Shown piece after piece: positions 25,898-33,624 of a stretch of 64,000 bases of DNA (its first letter is position 1; each line of letters opens with the position of its first letter). Source of the stretch: Planctomycetaceae bacterium (GTDB taxonomy: Bacteria; Planctomycetota; Planctomycetia; Planctomycetales; Planctomycetaceae); assembly GCA_041398785.1 (NCBI GenBank), contig JAWKUA010000014.1:62001-126000 (forward strand), read 5' to 3'. Below the pieces are notes generated by a model, which saw only the letters and a program-made list of their open reading frames with translations, searched no databases and was not told the DNA's origin. The translations under genes and the position numbers were made by a program.

Positions 25898-26296
25898 TTG
25901 ATTCAGCAGCATACGATCGAAGTTCGGGTGCGGTACAGCGAAACGGACGCAATGGGCTTTGTTCACCATTCGAACTACCTGAACTACTTCGAAATGGGCC
26001 GCACGGAACTGTTCCGCCAGCAGGGCGGGAATTATCGCAATATGGAACTGCAGGGGCTGTTCTTCGTCGTCGTAAAGCTTCAGTTGCGATTCCGCAAGCC
26101 TGCGCGGTACGACGACGTTCTGACACTGGAGACGCAGATCACCCGTTCGACGCCGGCTCGCATTGAACACGGCTATCGGCTGCTGCGCGGCACCGAATTG
26201 CTGACGGAAGCGTCGTCGGTGATCGCCTGCGTCGACCGAAACGGCGAACTGCAGCGCATTCCGGATGACCTGGCGGACCTGACATCAGATGCCTGA
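25898..26296 (+). CDS. acyl-CoA thioesterase, YbgC/4HBT family
   Basis: A hot-dog-fold thioesterase. The core HTIEVRVRYSETDAMGFVHH ends with SNYLNYFEMGRTELFRQQG, which contains the catalytic Asp and the H-x-x-x-Y-x-x-x-F/E pattern of the YbgC group. Such enzymes hydrolyse short or hydroxybenzoyl acyl-CoA thioesters. TTG at 25898, behind GGGAG, gives 132 residues, the usual length. Starts at 25772 (ATG) or 25754 (TTG) would add up to 48 residues of low-conservation sequence, so the start is uncertain. Confidence 0.82.
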   Translation: MIQQHTIEVRVRYSETDAMGFVHHSNYLNYFEMGRTELFRQQGGNYRNMELQGLFFVVVKLQLRFRKPARYDDVLTLETQITRSTPARIEHGYRLLRGTELLTEASSVIACVDRNGELQRIPDDLADLTSDA

Positions 26297-26408
26297 GGCG
26301 GACCGGGTGCGATTGGCACCTGAGTGCAGAAATCGCGGCGGAATTCGTGCAGCGTCGGCGAAAATCCCTGCTCGTGTATGAGAACTCTAGGCAAATTGAG
26401 CGACCTGG

Positions 26409-26436
26409 TTGACATTTGCCGGTTTCGTAACATACG
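26409..26436 (+). promoter_or_regulatory. candidate promoter for the Cys-rich protein gene
   Basis: A perfect TTGACA (26409-26414) is followed after 16 bases by CATACG (26431-26436), which matches the -10 consensus at only three positions. It lies 113 bases before the ATG. This is sequence-based only. Confidence 0.35.
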
Positions 26437-26548
26437 GTCCCTCGCTGCTGGTGAGCTGTCTTTTGCCGTCCGGATTCCGGAGGCAGGCAGCACATCATCG
26501 GAACGTACCGGTGATGCAGACATGGAATCAGGTTGAGAAGGAAAGACA

Positions 26549-27169
26549 ATGAAACACACAGTACTTCTGGCCCTCTGCGGGCTGCTGGCGTTCACGGCTT
26601 CCACAGAGGTCGAAGCGGGAAGGCGAAATGCAGGCTGTTGTGCGCAGCCAGTTCGGCAGCGAGCGTGCCGTGTTCGTCCGGTTCGCTGCCGTCCGGTGCG
26701 TCACACGCATAGCTGTTGCAACACGGGCTGCAACACAAGCTGCGGGTCCACGTACACAATGACAAGCTACGGCTGCGGTTCGTCCTGTGGTTCAAGCTGT
26801 GCTTCGACATGCAGTGCACCGATCAGCACATGCTCCACATGCAGCAGCTCGTGCGGCAGTTCCTGCGGTGCACCGATCAGCACATGTTCGACTTGCAGCA
26901 GCTCGTGTGGTGCTCCGGTCAGCACATGTTCGACATGCGGCAGCTCCTGCGGCGCACCGATTTCCACCTGCAGTAGCTGTGGCGGCTGCGGAAGCTTCAC
27001 GACCTGCGGCATGTCCTCAAGCTGCGGCTCAGCAGGTTGTGGCAGCGTCAGCGGTTGCGGAGCAGGCGGCTGCGGCGTGATTTCGACATCAGAGCCTGTC
27101 AGTGCTCCGGCTCCTCCGGCACCGGCCACGGGCGCAGAAGACGCTCCGGCTCCTCCTGACGCCATCTAG
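26549..27169 (+). CDS. secreted cysteine-rich repeat protein
   Basis: A 206-residue protein with a signal peptide (MKHTVLLALCGLLAFTASTE, cleavage likely after VEA). It has 31 cysteines, about 15 percent. Near residues 88-150 a unit like CGAPISTCSTCSSS recurs four times, with further Cys-Gly-Ser-rich sequence around it. The C-terminus is Pro/Ala-rich (SAPAPPAPATGAEDAPAPP). AAGGAAAG lies before the ATG. No enzyme domain is visible; extensive disulfide or metal binding in the cell envelope is possible but unproven. It is a single-gene unit ending at a strong terminator. Confidence 0.75.
   Translation: MKHTVLLALCGLLAFTASTEVEAGRRNAGCCAQPVRQRACRVRPVRCRPVRHTHSCCNTGCNTSCGSTYTMTSYGCGSSCGSSCASTCSAPISTCSTCSSSCGSSCGAPISTCSTCSSSCGAPVSTCSTCGSSCGAPISTCSSCGGCGSFTTCGMSSSCGSAGCGSVSGCGAGGCGVISTSEPVSAPAPPAPATGAEDAPAPPDAI
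26808..26980 (+). repeat. tandem coding repeat in the Cys-rich gene
   Basis: Imperfect DNA repeats (core like CACCGATCAGCACATGTTC, with AGCAGCTCGTGYGG) encode the CGAPISTCSTC units. Four copies are present; spacing is about 42-57 bases because Ser/Gly codons are inserted in some copies. Confidence 0.75.
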
Positions 27170-27270
27170 TTTTCCGCCCGAGCGGCTGCCAGACAGTCTT
27201 CAGCAACGATGCTGAAGCGAGCATTCCGCGGTGGGTGATGCCGGTCGAGCCGACCGGCCTGCAATTCTGA

Positions 27271-27297
27271 AAAAGACGGCAAGAAGCCGTCTTTTCT
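27271..27297 (+). terminator. rho-independent terminator after the Cys-rich gene
   Basis: A perfect 10-bp stem AAAAGACGGC (27271-27280) and GCCGTCTTTT (27286-27295) has a five-base loop and runs into TTTTCTT. It lies about 100 bases after the stop codon. Confidence 0.88.
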
Positions 27298-27358
27298 TAT
27301 GCGCACGCCTCGAATCGCGCGACCGCACCGTCAGCTAGCGCCCGAGCCGGCGGTTTAG

Positions 27359-27387
27359 ATGACGTCCTCAACACGCTCCGCTATGCT
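27359..27387 (+). promoter_or_regulatory. candidate promoter for aroDE-aroK
   Basis: ATGACG (27359-27364, four of six to TTGACA) and TATGCT (27382-27387, four of six to TATAAT) are 17 bases apart, 82 bases before the aroDE start. It follows the preceding gene's terminator, so a promoter is expected about here. Confidence 0.4.
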
Positions 27388-27468
27388 GCCGACGCTGTCA
27401 GCCGGTCTGCCGGTTTGCCACCATAAAATTCGTTGCCTGCGCATTCCGGTCATCGCATAACAACCGCC

Positions 27469-28956
27469 ATGATTTGTATCAGTCTCGGTCGCACTCGCCA
27501 TTCGTCAATGCGGGAAGAGCATCTGCACCTTGCCGAAAAAGGCGCGGAGCTGGTGGAACTGCGAGTCGACTGGATGCGAAAACGCCCGGATGTCGGGCGA
27601 CTGCTGCAGGACCGGCCGACTCCTGTGATCGTCACGTGTCGACGGCAAAAGGATCGTGGCCGCTGGACCGGCAGCGAAGACCAGCGGCTGACTCTGCTGC
27701 GGGAAGCCATCATCGGCGGGGCCGAATACGTCGATCTGGAAGACGACATCGCCAAGTCGATCCCGCGTTACGGCAGCACGAAGCGAATCGTCAGTTTTCA
27801 TGACTTCGACGAAACGCCATACGAGCTGTTTGAAATCTACGAGCGTCTGAAGTCGTGTAATCCGGACATCATCAAGATTGTCACGATGGCGAATTCGCCG
27901 GAAGACAACGTTCGCATGCTGGAAATGGTCAGCGCCGCGGACGTTCCGACCGTCGGATTCTGCATGGGGGAATTCGGCATCACCAGCCGCATTCTGTGCG
28001 GACGCTTCGGGTCTCCGTTTACGTACGCGGGCTTCAGCCGCGACCGCGAGATGGCACCGGGGCAACTGACGTTTGCCGAGGTCCGCAACCTGTACCGGTA
28101 CAACAAGATCACGAAGAACACAAAGCTGTTCGGCGTCGTGGGAGACCCGATTGCTCACAGCATGAGCCCGATTCTGCACAATGCCGCCTTCCGCAAAGCA
28201 GGATTCGACGGCGTCTACCTGCCGCTGCGAATTCCGGCCGACTCCTTCGCGACGACACTTCGGGAATACGCGAAGCTGGGATTTTCGGGATTCAGTGTGA
28301 CGATCCCTCACAAACAGGCGGCTCTGGACTTTGCCGACGAAGCCGACGTGCAGACGGATCTGATCGGCGCGTCAAACACACTGTTCCAGACCAGCGGAGA
28401 ATGGCACGCCACCAACACGGACTACGACGCGATCATTGAATCCGTAGTCAGCGGCCTGAAAGCCACCGGAGTGATGGAACCGCGACTGACGGAAAAGAAG
28501 GTGCTGATCCTGGGAGCTGGTGGAGTCGCCCGTGCGGCCGCGCACGCCATGCAGCAGTCAAAGGCTACAGTGACCGTGACCAACAGAACTCGCGATCGCG
28601 CGAAGGCGCTGGCGGCGGAACTCGGCTGTCTGACAATCGGCTGGGAAAACCGGGCCTCGGAAAAGTGCGATATTCTGATCAACTGCACGTCTGTCGGCAT
28701 GCATCCCAACGTGAACGAATCACCGTTCCAGGAAGTCTGGATGAATGAATCCACGCTGGTTTTCGACACGGTCTACAATCCGGAAAACACGTTGTTCCTG
28801 AAAAGCGCTCGAGCGCGGGGCTGCCCGACGGTCAGCGGAGTGGAAATGTTTGTCCGGCAGGCCGCACGGCAGTTCGAAATCTTTACGGGAGCGCCGGCGT
28901 CGCTGGACTATCTGGCCGAAACCATGCGACGGGCGATGTCGGCGGCAAGGCAGTGA
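27469..28956 (+). CDS. aroDE: bifunctional 3-dehydroquinate dehydratase / shikimate dehydrogenase
   Basis: A 495-residue fusion of two consecutive shikimate-pathway enzymes. Residues 1-210 are a type I dehydroquinase, with H111 in IVSFHDF and Schiff-base Lys136 in PDIIKIVTM. Residues 218-495 are a shikimate dehydrogenase (LFGVVGDPIAHSMSPILHNA, catalytic Lys282 in VTIPHKQ, NTDYDA, and the NADP-site VLILGAGGVARAAAHA). It turns 3-dehydroquinate into shikimate without releasing the intermediate to a separate enzyme. ATG 27469 is chosen; a start at 27433 adds 12 unrelated residues. aroK follows after four bases, so the next pathway step is co-transcribed. Confidence 0.95.
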   Translation: MICISLGRTRHSSMREEHLHLAEKGAELVELRVDWMRKRPDVGRLLQDRPTPVIVTCRRQKDRGRWTGSEDQRLTLLREAIIGGAEYVDLEDDIAKSIPRYGSTKRIVSFHDFDETPYELFEIYERLKSCNPDIIKIVTMANSPEDNVRMLEMVSAADVPTVGFCMGEFGITSRILCGRFGSPFTYAGFSRDREMAPGQLTFAEVRNLYRYNKITKNTKLFGVVGDPIAHSMSPILHNAAFRKAGFDGVYLPLRIPADSFATTLREYAKLGFSGFSVTIPHKQAALDFADEADVQTDLIGASNTLFQTSGEWHATNTDYDAIIESVVSGLKATGVMEPRLTEKKVLILGAGGVARAAAHAMQQSKATVTVTNRTRDRAKALAAELGCLTIGWENRASEKCDILINCTSVGMHPNVNESPFQEVWMNESTLVFDTVYNPENTLFLKSARARGCPTVSGVEMFVRQAARQFEIFTGAPASLDYLAETMRRAMSAARQ

Positions 28957-28960
28957 TGCG

Positions 28961-29500
28961 ATGATCATCTCACTGATCGGCTATCGCGGTTGCGGAAAGT
29001 CCAGTGTCGCTCCGCTGCTGGCGAAACGGCTGCACTGTGAATCGGCTGACAGTGACGACGTGATCGAAACACGTGCCGGAAAGTCCATTCGGCAGATCTT
29101 CAGCGACGACGGCGAAGCGGCGTTTCGCGACCTGGAAACTCAGGTGCTGGCAAACCTGCTGCAGCGCGACCCGATCGTCGTTTCCGCCGGCGGCGGCGCG
29201 GTGCTGGCGGAAATCAACCGGCAGCGCATGCGGCAGGCCGGTCCGGTCGTCTGGCTGCAGGCGTCCGCGGAAATTCTCGCGGAACGTATCGCGCGGGACG
29301 CAACGTCCGGCCAGCGACGTCCGGCACTGACAGGTGATTCCGCTGTGCGCGAAGTGTCCGACGTCCTGGCTGTGCGGCTGCCGCTGTATGCCGCGACCGC
29401 GACACTCACCGTGGATTCCGAACAGCTCAGTCCAGCGGAAATCGTCGAACAGATTCTTTCTGACCTGAATTCCGGCATCGTCGCCGAGCGGGAGACGTGA
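28961..29500 (+). CDS. aroK: shikimate kinase
   Basis: A 179-residue kinase that phosphorylates shikimate, the step after AroDE. The N-terminus MIISLIGYRGCGKSSVAPLL contains the P-loop; SADSDDVIETRAGKSI holds the shikimate-binding Asp; SAGGGAVL is the substrate-binding Gly motif. The lid Arg lies in SGQRRPALTGDSA. The ATG is four bases after the aroDE stop, and the stop overlaps the start of the prepilin peptidase gene by one base (TGATG), so all three are probably one operon. Confidence 0.95.
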   Translation: MIISLIGYRGCGKSSVAPLLAKRLHCESADSDDVIETRAGKSIRQIFSDDGEAAFRDLETQVLANLLQRDPIVVSAGGGAVLAEINRQRMRQAGPVVWLQASAEILAERIARDATSGQRRPALTGDSAVREVSDVLAVRLPLYAATATLTVDSEQLSPAEIVEQILSDLNSGIVAERET

Positions 29501-30795
29501 TGGGGCCGATCCCGCCTCAATGGGTGCTGGTGACCGGTTACTTCGCCGCCGGTGCATTTGTCGGGCAGTGGTTGTCTGTCGCGATCGAACGCTTTCCCAT
29601 GCACGATCGCCTGCTGAACCAACTGACATCACTCCGCGGCGCGTCGTCCACATGCACGTATTGCGGACACCCGGGATCCTGGTGGTCGAGACTGCCAATC
29701 GTGTCCCGGATGTTCGGCGAAGGACGCTGCCAGCGCTGCCGACGAAAAAAACCAGGGCGTCCCTTTGTCGTGGAACTGGTTACTGCGATGCTGTTCGCCG
29801 TCATCGCCTGGCATGAGTTGCCTCTGTCTTTGCATGCAGCACGTGCCGGCGAGGGCCTGTATTCCGCGGGCGGTCCTCCGGGACCGGAACTCATCACCGA
29901 TCTGTGGCATCCGTTCCTTTGGGTGCACGTGAGGTGCCTGCTGCACCTGGCAATGATCTGCGGGCTGGTCGTAGCGACGTTTATTGACCTGGAACACCGC
30001 ATCATTCCCGATGGCAGCACGGTGCCGATCATGCTGCTGGCTATTGCCGTCAGCTTCACCGTCGGCCAGGTGTTCATTGTTCCGCTGTGGTTTCAGGACA
30101 CCAGCGTCGTCAGGACTCTGGGACCGCTGCTTCCGTCGACTCTGCAGCCGCTGATCTTTGAATGGAACGTGATTCCGTTTGCCATGCAGCATCCGCACTG
30201 GCACGGGTTGCTGGTCAGCCTTGCCGGACTTGCGGCGGGAGCCGGTTCGGTGTGGATCGTGCGGCTGATTGGCTTCTGGATTGTGAAGCAGGAAGCGATG
30301 GGCTTCGGAGACGTCGTGCTGATGGCCATGATCGGCAGCGTGATTGGCTGGCAGCCGGTTCTGACGGTGTTCTTTATCGCTCCCATGCTGGCGGTCTTCG
30401 CGGCCGGAACCATGTGGCTGGTGCGACGGGACCGCGAGATTCCCTACGGACCGTGGCTGAGCCTGGCGACGATCATCCTGCTGGTCGGCTGGAAACCGCT
30501 GTGGCCATACGCGAAGCGCATCTTTGACATGGGGCCGCTTCTGTTTCTGATGGGACTGGGAATGACGCTGTCGCTGGCGGCGATGCTGCAGGTCGTCCAG
30601 TTGCTGAAGCGTCTGCTGGGAATCTCCGCGGATGCTCAGGCTTCCCCGGACGTCTGGACGTCGGCCGATCACCTGTCGTACTACAACAGTCCGGCGTCCC
30701 GTGACATCTGCGAAGGGCTGGCGCGCGACGTCTGGCCGGGCGTGCATTCCGCGCAGGGGAAAAGTCAGTATCGCCGCTGGCGAGACGGCGGATAG
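29500..30795 (+). CDS. prepilin peptidase (A24 family)
   Basis: A 431-residue inner-membrane aspartic peptidase that cleaves prepilin or pseudopilin leaders. Near the N-terminus are four cysteines as CTYC and CQRC, the usual metal-binding loop; the membrane part carries the first active-site region TFIDLEHRIIPDGSTV and the second GFGDV (the family GxGD with Phe). The protein is longer than the usual 250-290 residues, with an extra loop in the middle (about residues 195-235) and a C-terminal soluble tail. ATG 29500 overlaps the aroK stop; a GTG three bases earlier is possible. It probably serves type IV pili or type II secretion, perhaps with the secretin upstream. Confidence 0.85.
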   Translation: MGPIPPQWVLVTGYFAAGAFVGQWLSVAIERFPMHDRLLNQLTSLRGASSTCTYCGHPGSWWSRLPIVSRMFGEGRCQRCRRKKPGRPFVVELVTAMLFAVIAWHELPLSLHAARAGEGLYSAGGPPGPELITDLWHPFLWVHVRCLLHLAMICGLVVATFIDLEHRIIPDGSTVPIMLLAIAVSFTVGQVFIVPLWFQDTSVVRTLGPLLPSTLQPLIFEWNVIPFAMQHPHWHGLLVSLAGLAAGAGSVWIVRLIGFWIVKQEAMGFGDVVLMAMIGSVIGWQPVLTVFFIAPMLAVFAAGTMWLVRRDREIPYGPWLSLATIILLVGWKPLWPYAKRIFDMGPLLFLMGLGMTLSLAAMLQVVQLLKRLLGISADAQASPDVWTSADHLSYYNSPASRDICEGLARDVWPGVHSAQGKSQYRRWRDGG

Positions 30796-30888
30796 ACCTC
30801 TCACATGAGAGACGCCGCCAATCCGCCGAGCGTTCGTACCGGCCGACTGCTATCCTGCGCCGCAAAGAAAAAACAGGGGCGGCATGTG

Positions 30889-30917
30889 TCGTCAATGGCA
30901 CTGTTCGTCAATGGCAC
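30889..30917. repeat. short tandem duplication before the ROK kinase gene
   Basis: CGTCAATGGCACTG occurs twice in tandem (about 30889 and 30905), just before the ribosome site. It probably arose by slippage and has no obvious function. Confidence 0.5.
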
Positions 30918-30933
30918 TGGAAAGAGGATTCGC

Positions 30934-31929
30934 ATGTCAGAAGCTCAGGAAACTCAGAAACAGGTCTGGGTCGGTTTCGATCTCGGCGGCACAAAGATGA
31001 TGGCCGCGGTATTCGACGACGACTACAAGCTGCTCGGAAAGAAGCGCCGCAAGACGCGCGACAAGAGCAAGGACGGCGTCGATCTGAAGCGGCTGGCGGA
31101 AACCATCCGCATGGCGCTGGAAGATGCCAAAGTCGATCCGTCGGCAGTGCGAGGCATCGGAGCAGGGTGTCCCGGACCGCTCGATCTGAACAAGGGCGTG
31201 ATTCTGGAAGCGCCAAACCTTGGCTGGAAGAACGTCGAAATCCGCGACTTTCTGTCGAAGGAATTCAACTGCCCCGCGGAGATCTGCAACGACGTCGACG
31301 GCGGCGTGTACGGCGAATACGTGGCCGGTGCGGCGAAAGGTGTTCGCTGCGTGCTGGGAGTTTTCCCGGGAACCGGTGTCGGCGGCGGTCTGGTTTACGA
31401 AGGCGCGATCTATCGAGGTAAGCGGGGATCGTGCATGGAAATCGGCTTTCTGCAGATGGCCACGGCCGGACCGTCCGCCGGGCTTGGGCCTGTGGGAACT
31501 CTGGAAGCGCTGGCCAGCCGTCTGGCGATTTCCGGTGAAGCCGCCAAGGCTGTCTACCGCGGACAGGCTCCGATTCTGGGTGAAATGGCGGGCACGGATC
31601 TGGCGAACATGCGCAGCGGAGTCATCGCCAAAGCGATCGACGCCGGAGAAAAGATCGTCGAGAAGCTCGTGCGGGAAGCGGCGGAACAGATCGGCCGCGC
31701 GGTGGGTTCGCTGGTGAACATCCTGGCGCCGGACGTCGTGCTGCTGGGCGGCGGGCTGGTTGAAGCAATGCCGAAGCTTTATCTTTCGGAAGTCGCTGAC
31801 GGAGCCCGGCGCAACGTGCTGCCGTCGCTGAAGGATTGTTTCGAAATCCGCATCGCGAAACTCGGCGACTTCGCCACTGCCACCGGCGCGGCTGCTCTGG
31901 TGCGTCGCCGTGTTGAGGCGAACAGCTGA
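30934..31929 (+). CDS. ROK-family sugar kinase
   Basis: A 331-residue ROK-type ATP-dependent sugar kinase. The phosphate motif WVGFDLGGTKMM lies at residues 12-23, the catalytic Asp is D121 in EICNDVDGG, and VFPGTGVGGGLV follows. The family zinc-binding motif (GH then C-x-C-G-x-x-G-C-x-E) is missing: the corresponding stretch reads CMEIGFLQMATAGPSAGLGP followed by VGTLEALAS. ATG 30934 with AAAGAGG upstream is preferred over a longer reading. It lies upstream of ppx-ppk1; some ROK kinases use polyphosphate, but nothing here proves that. Substrate is probably glucose or a related sugar. Confidence 0.85.
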   Translation: MSEAQETQKQVWVGFDLGGTKMMAAVFDDDYKLLGKKRRKTRDKSKDGVDLKRLAETIRMALEDAKVDPSAVRGIGAGCPGPLDLNKGVILEAPNLGWKNVEIRDFLSKEFNCPAEICNDVDGGVYGEYVAGAAKGVRCVLGVFPGTGVGGGLVYEGAIYRGKRGSCMEIGFLQMATAGPSAGLGPVGTLEALASRLAISGEAAKAVYRGQAPILGEMAGTDLANMRSGVIAKAIDAGEKIVEKLVREAAEQIGRAVGSLVNILAPDVVLLGGGLVEAMPKLYLSEVADGARRNVLPSLKDCFEIRIAKLGDFATATGAAALVRRRVEANS

Positions 31930-32009
31930 AATTCCGCGATAGTTTCGCCCCGCAGACTTCATTCGACGTTCTCAGAACCGATTCCGGATCCCTCTTCGCT
32001 TCCACAGCA

Positions 32010-33620
32010 ATGACTGAACGGCAGCCTGTACTGTTTCCGGACTTTGTCCCGGAACCGCCGCGTCCCGCATCGACGTATCCCATCGCCGTCATCGAACTGG
32101 GAACGTCCGCCATCCGCATGGCAATCGGCCAGACCGACGGCGTTTCGGGCGTGAAATCGCTGGAACAGCTCGTTCGCGGAGTCAGCCTGGGAAAGGACAC
32201 GTTCACCCGTCGCGAAATTCAGCGGGAAACCATGCTGCAGTGCATCGATGTGCTGAAAAGCTACCGCCGGAAGCTGGAGGAGTATCAGTGTACGAATCCG
32301 CAGGACATTCGCGTGGTCGCCACGAGTGCTGTGCGGGAAGCGACAAACCGGATGGCCTTTCTTGACCGCATCTACACCGCCACGGGGTTCGCCGTGGAAC
32401 CGATCGACGACGCCGAAATCGCACGCGTCACGTATCTGGGAATTCGCCCGCTGCTGGAAACCAGCGCGGAGCTGCGGGATTCCACCATCATGCTGATGGA
32501 AGTCGGCGGCGGCCACACCGACGTGCTGCTGCTGGAAGGCAAGACGATCCTGCTGTCACACGCCTACCGGCTGGGATCGCTGCGGCTGCAGCAAATGCTG
32601 CGGCAGTACAATGCGTCACGGGACCAGGCGGCCAGCATTATGTCCGGGCAGATCGACCGGACTCTGGAGCAGATTCGCGAGTCTCTTCCGAAAACGTCTC
32701 GCATTGAACTGCTGGCTCTGGGAGGCGACATGCGATTCGCGGCGCGGCTGCTGCAACTGGATATCAGCAATTCGCGGATCGTGCATATGCCGACAGCTGA
32801 CCTTGCGAAGCTGACCCACAAACTGCTGCAGCTCAGCGTCGACCAGATCAGCCGGCGATACCATCTGGAACTGACGCAGGCTGAAACGCTGGTGCCCGCC
32901 CTGCTGGCCAACCTGCGGGCCGCTCAGATGCTGAATGCGGAGTACCTGCTGGTCACACCGTTCAACCTTCGCGACGCGCTGCTGCAGGGAATGCTGCGGA
33001 CCGCCGACTGGTCGGAAGACTTTCGTGACCAGATCATCCATTCCGCCCGCGTTCTGGCTCGACGGTACGGCGTGGACGTCGCGTACGCGGAACATGTCGC
33101 CAACCTTTCGCGGCGGCTGTTTCAGTCGCTGCAGACTCTGCAGTCGCTGCACAATCTGGACATTCATTCGGAAATCATTCTGTACGTCGCGGCGATGCTG
33201 CACGAAGTCGGACTGTTCGTCAGTTCGTCGGCGTACCACAAGCATTCGTACTACGTGATCAACAACAGCGAACTCTTCGGGCTCAGCGCCTCCGATCAGC
33301 GGCTGGTGGCCCTGGTGGCTCGTTATCATCGGCGAGCCATGCCGAAAGCCACGCATCAGGAATTCGCTCAGCTTTCGCGCGACGATCGCGTGCTTGTGTC
33401 CCGGCTGGCGGGAATTCTGCGAGTCGCGCTCAGCCTGGATCATTCGCGCAGTCAGAGAATCCGCGACATCGAATGCAGTATCGAACGCAAGCGATTCATC
33501 ATTCGCACTCCCGCGCAGGCCGGCGATCTGGCGATGGAACGCCTGGAACTGCGCCAGAATGCTTCGCTGTTTGAAGACGTTTTCGGGCTCAGTGTGCTGC
33601 TCAGACTGGAACGACCGTAG
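32010..33620 (+). CDS. ppx: exopolyphosphatase, Ppx/GppA family
   Basis: A 536-residue protein. The N-terminal ASKHA half has VIELGTSAIRMAIG, equivalent to the family DxGSNSxR motif with Glu in place of Asp, and MEVGGGHTDVLLL. The C-terminal HD-type region shows YVAAMLHEVGLFVSSSAYHK and HSYYVINNSELFG. Such enzymes remove terminal phosphate from polyphosphate or convert pppGpp to ppGpp. ppk1 starts four bases after its stop, a classic ppx-ppk pairing, which favours the polyphosphate role. Confidence 0.88.
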   Translation: MTERQPVLFPDFVPEPPRPASTYPIAVIELGTSAIRMAIGQTDGVSGVKSLEQLVRGVSLGKDTFTRREIQRETMLQCIDVLKSYRRKLEEYQCTNPQDIRVVATSAVREATNRMAFLDRIYTATGFAVEPIDDAEIARVTYLGIRPLLETSAELRDSTIMLMEVGGGHTDVLLLEGKTILLSHAYRLGSLRLQQMLRQYNASRDQAASIMSGQIDRTLEQIRESLPKTSRIELLALGGDMRFAARLLQLDISNSRIVHMPTADLAKLTHKLLQLSVDQISRRYHLELTQAETLVPALLANLRAAQMLNAEYLLVTPFNLRDALLQGMLRTADWSEDFRDQIIHSARVLARRYGVDVAYAEHVANLSRRLFQSLQTLQSLHNLDIHSEIILYVAAMLHEVGLFVSSSAYHKHSYYVINNSELFGLSASDQRLVALVARYHRRAMPKATHQEFAQLSRDDRVLVSRLAGILRVALSLDHSRSQRIRDIECSIERKRFIIRTPAQAGDLAMERLELRQNASLFEDVFGLSVLLRLERP

Positions 33621-33624
33621 CAAT

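Noticed and set aside
29629..30804. A 391-residue minus-strand frame
   Set aside because: Antisense to the prepilin peptidase gene; rich in Arg/His/Gln as expected for a shadow frame.
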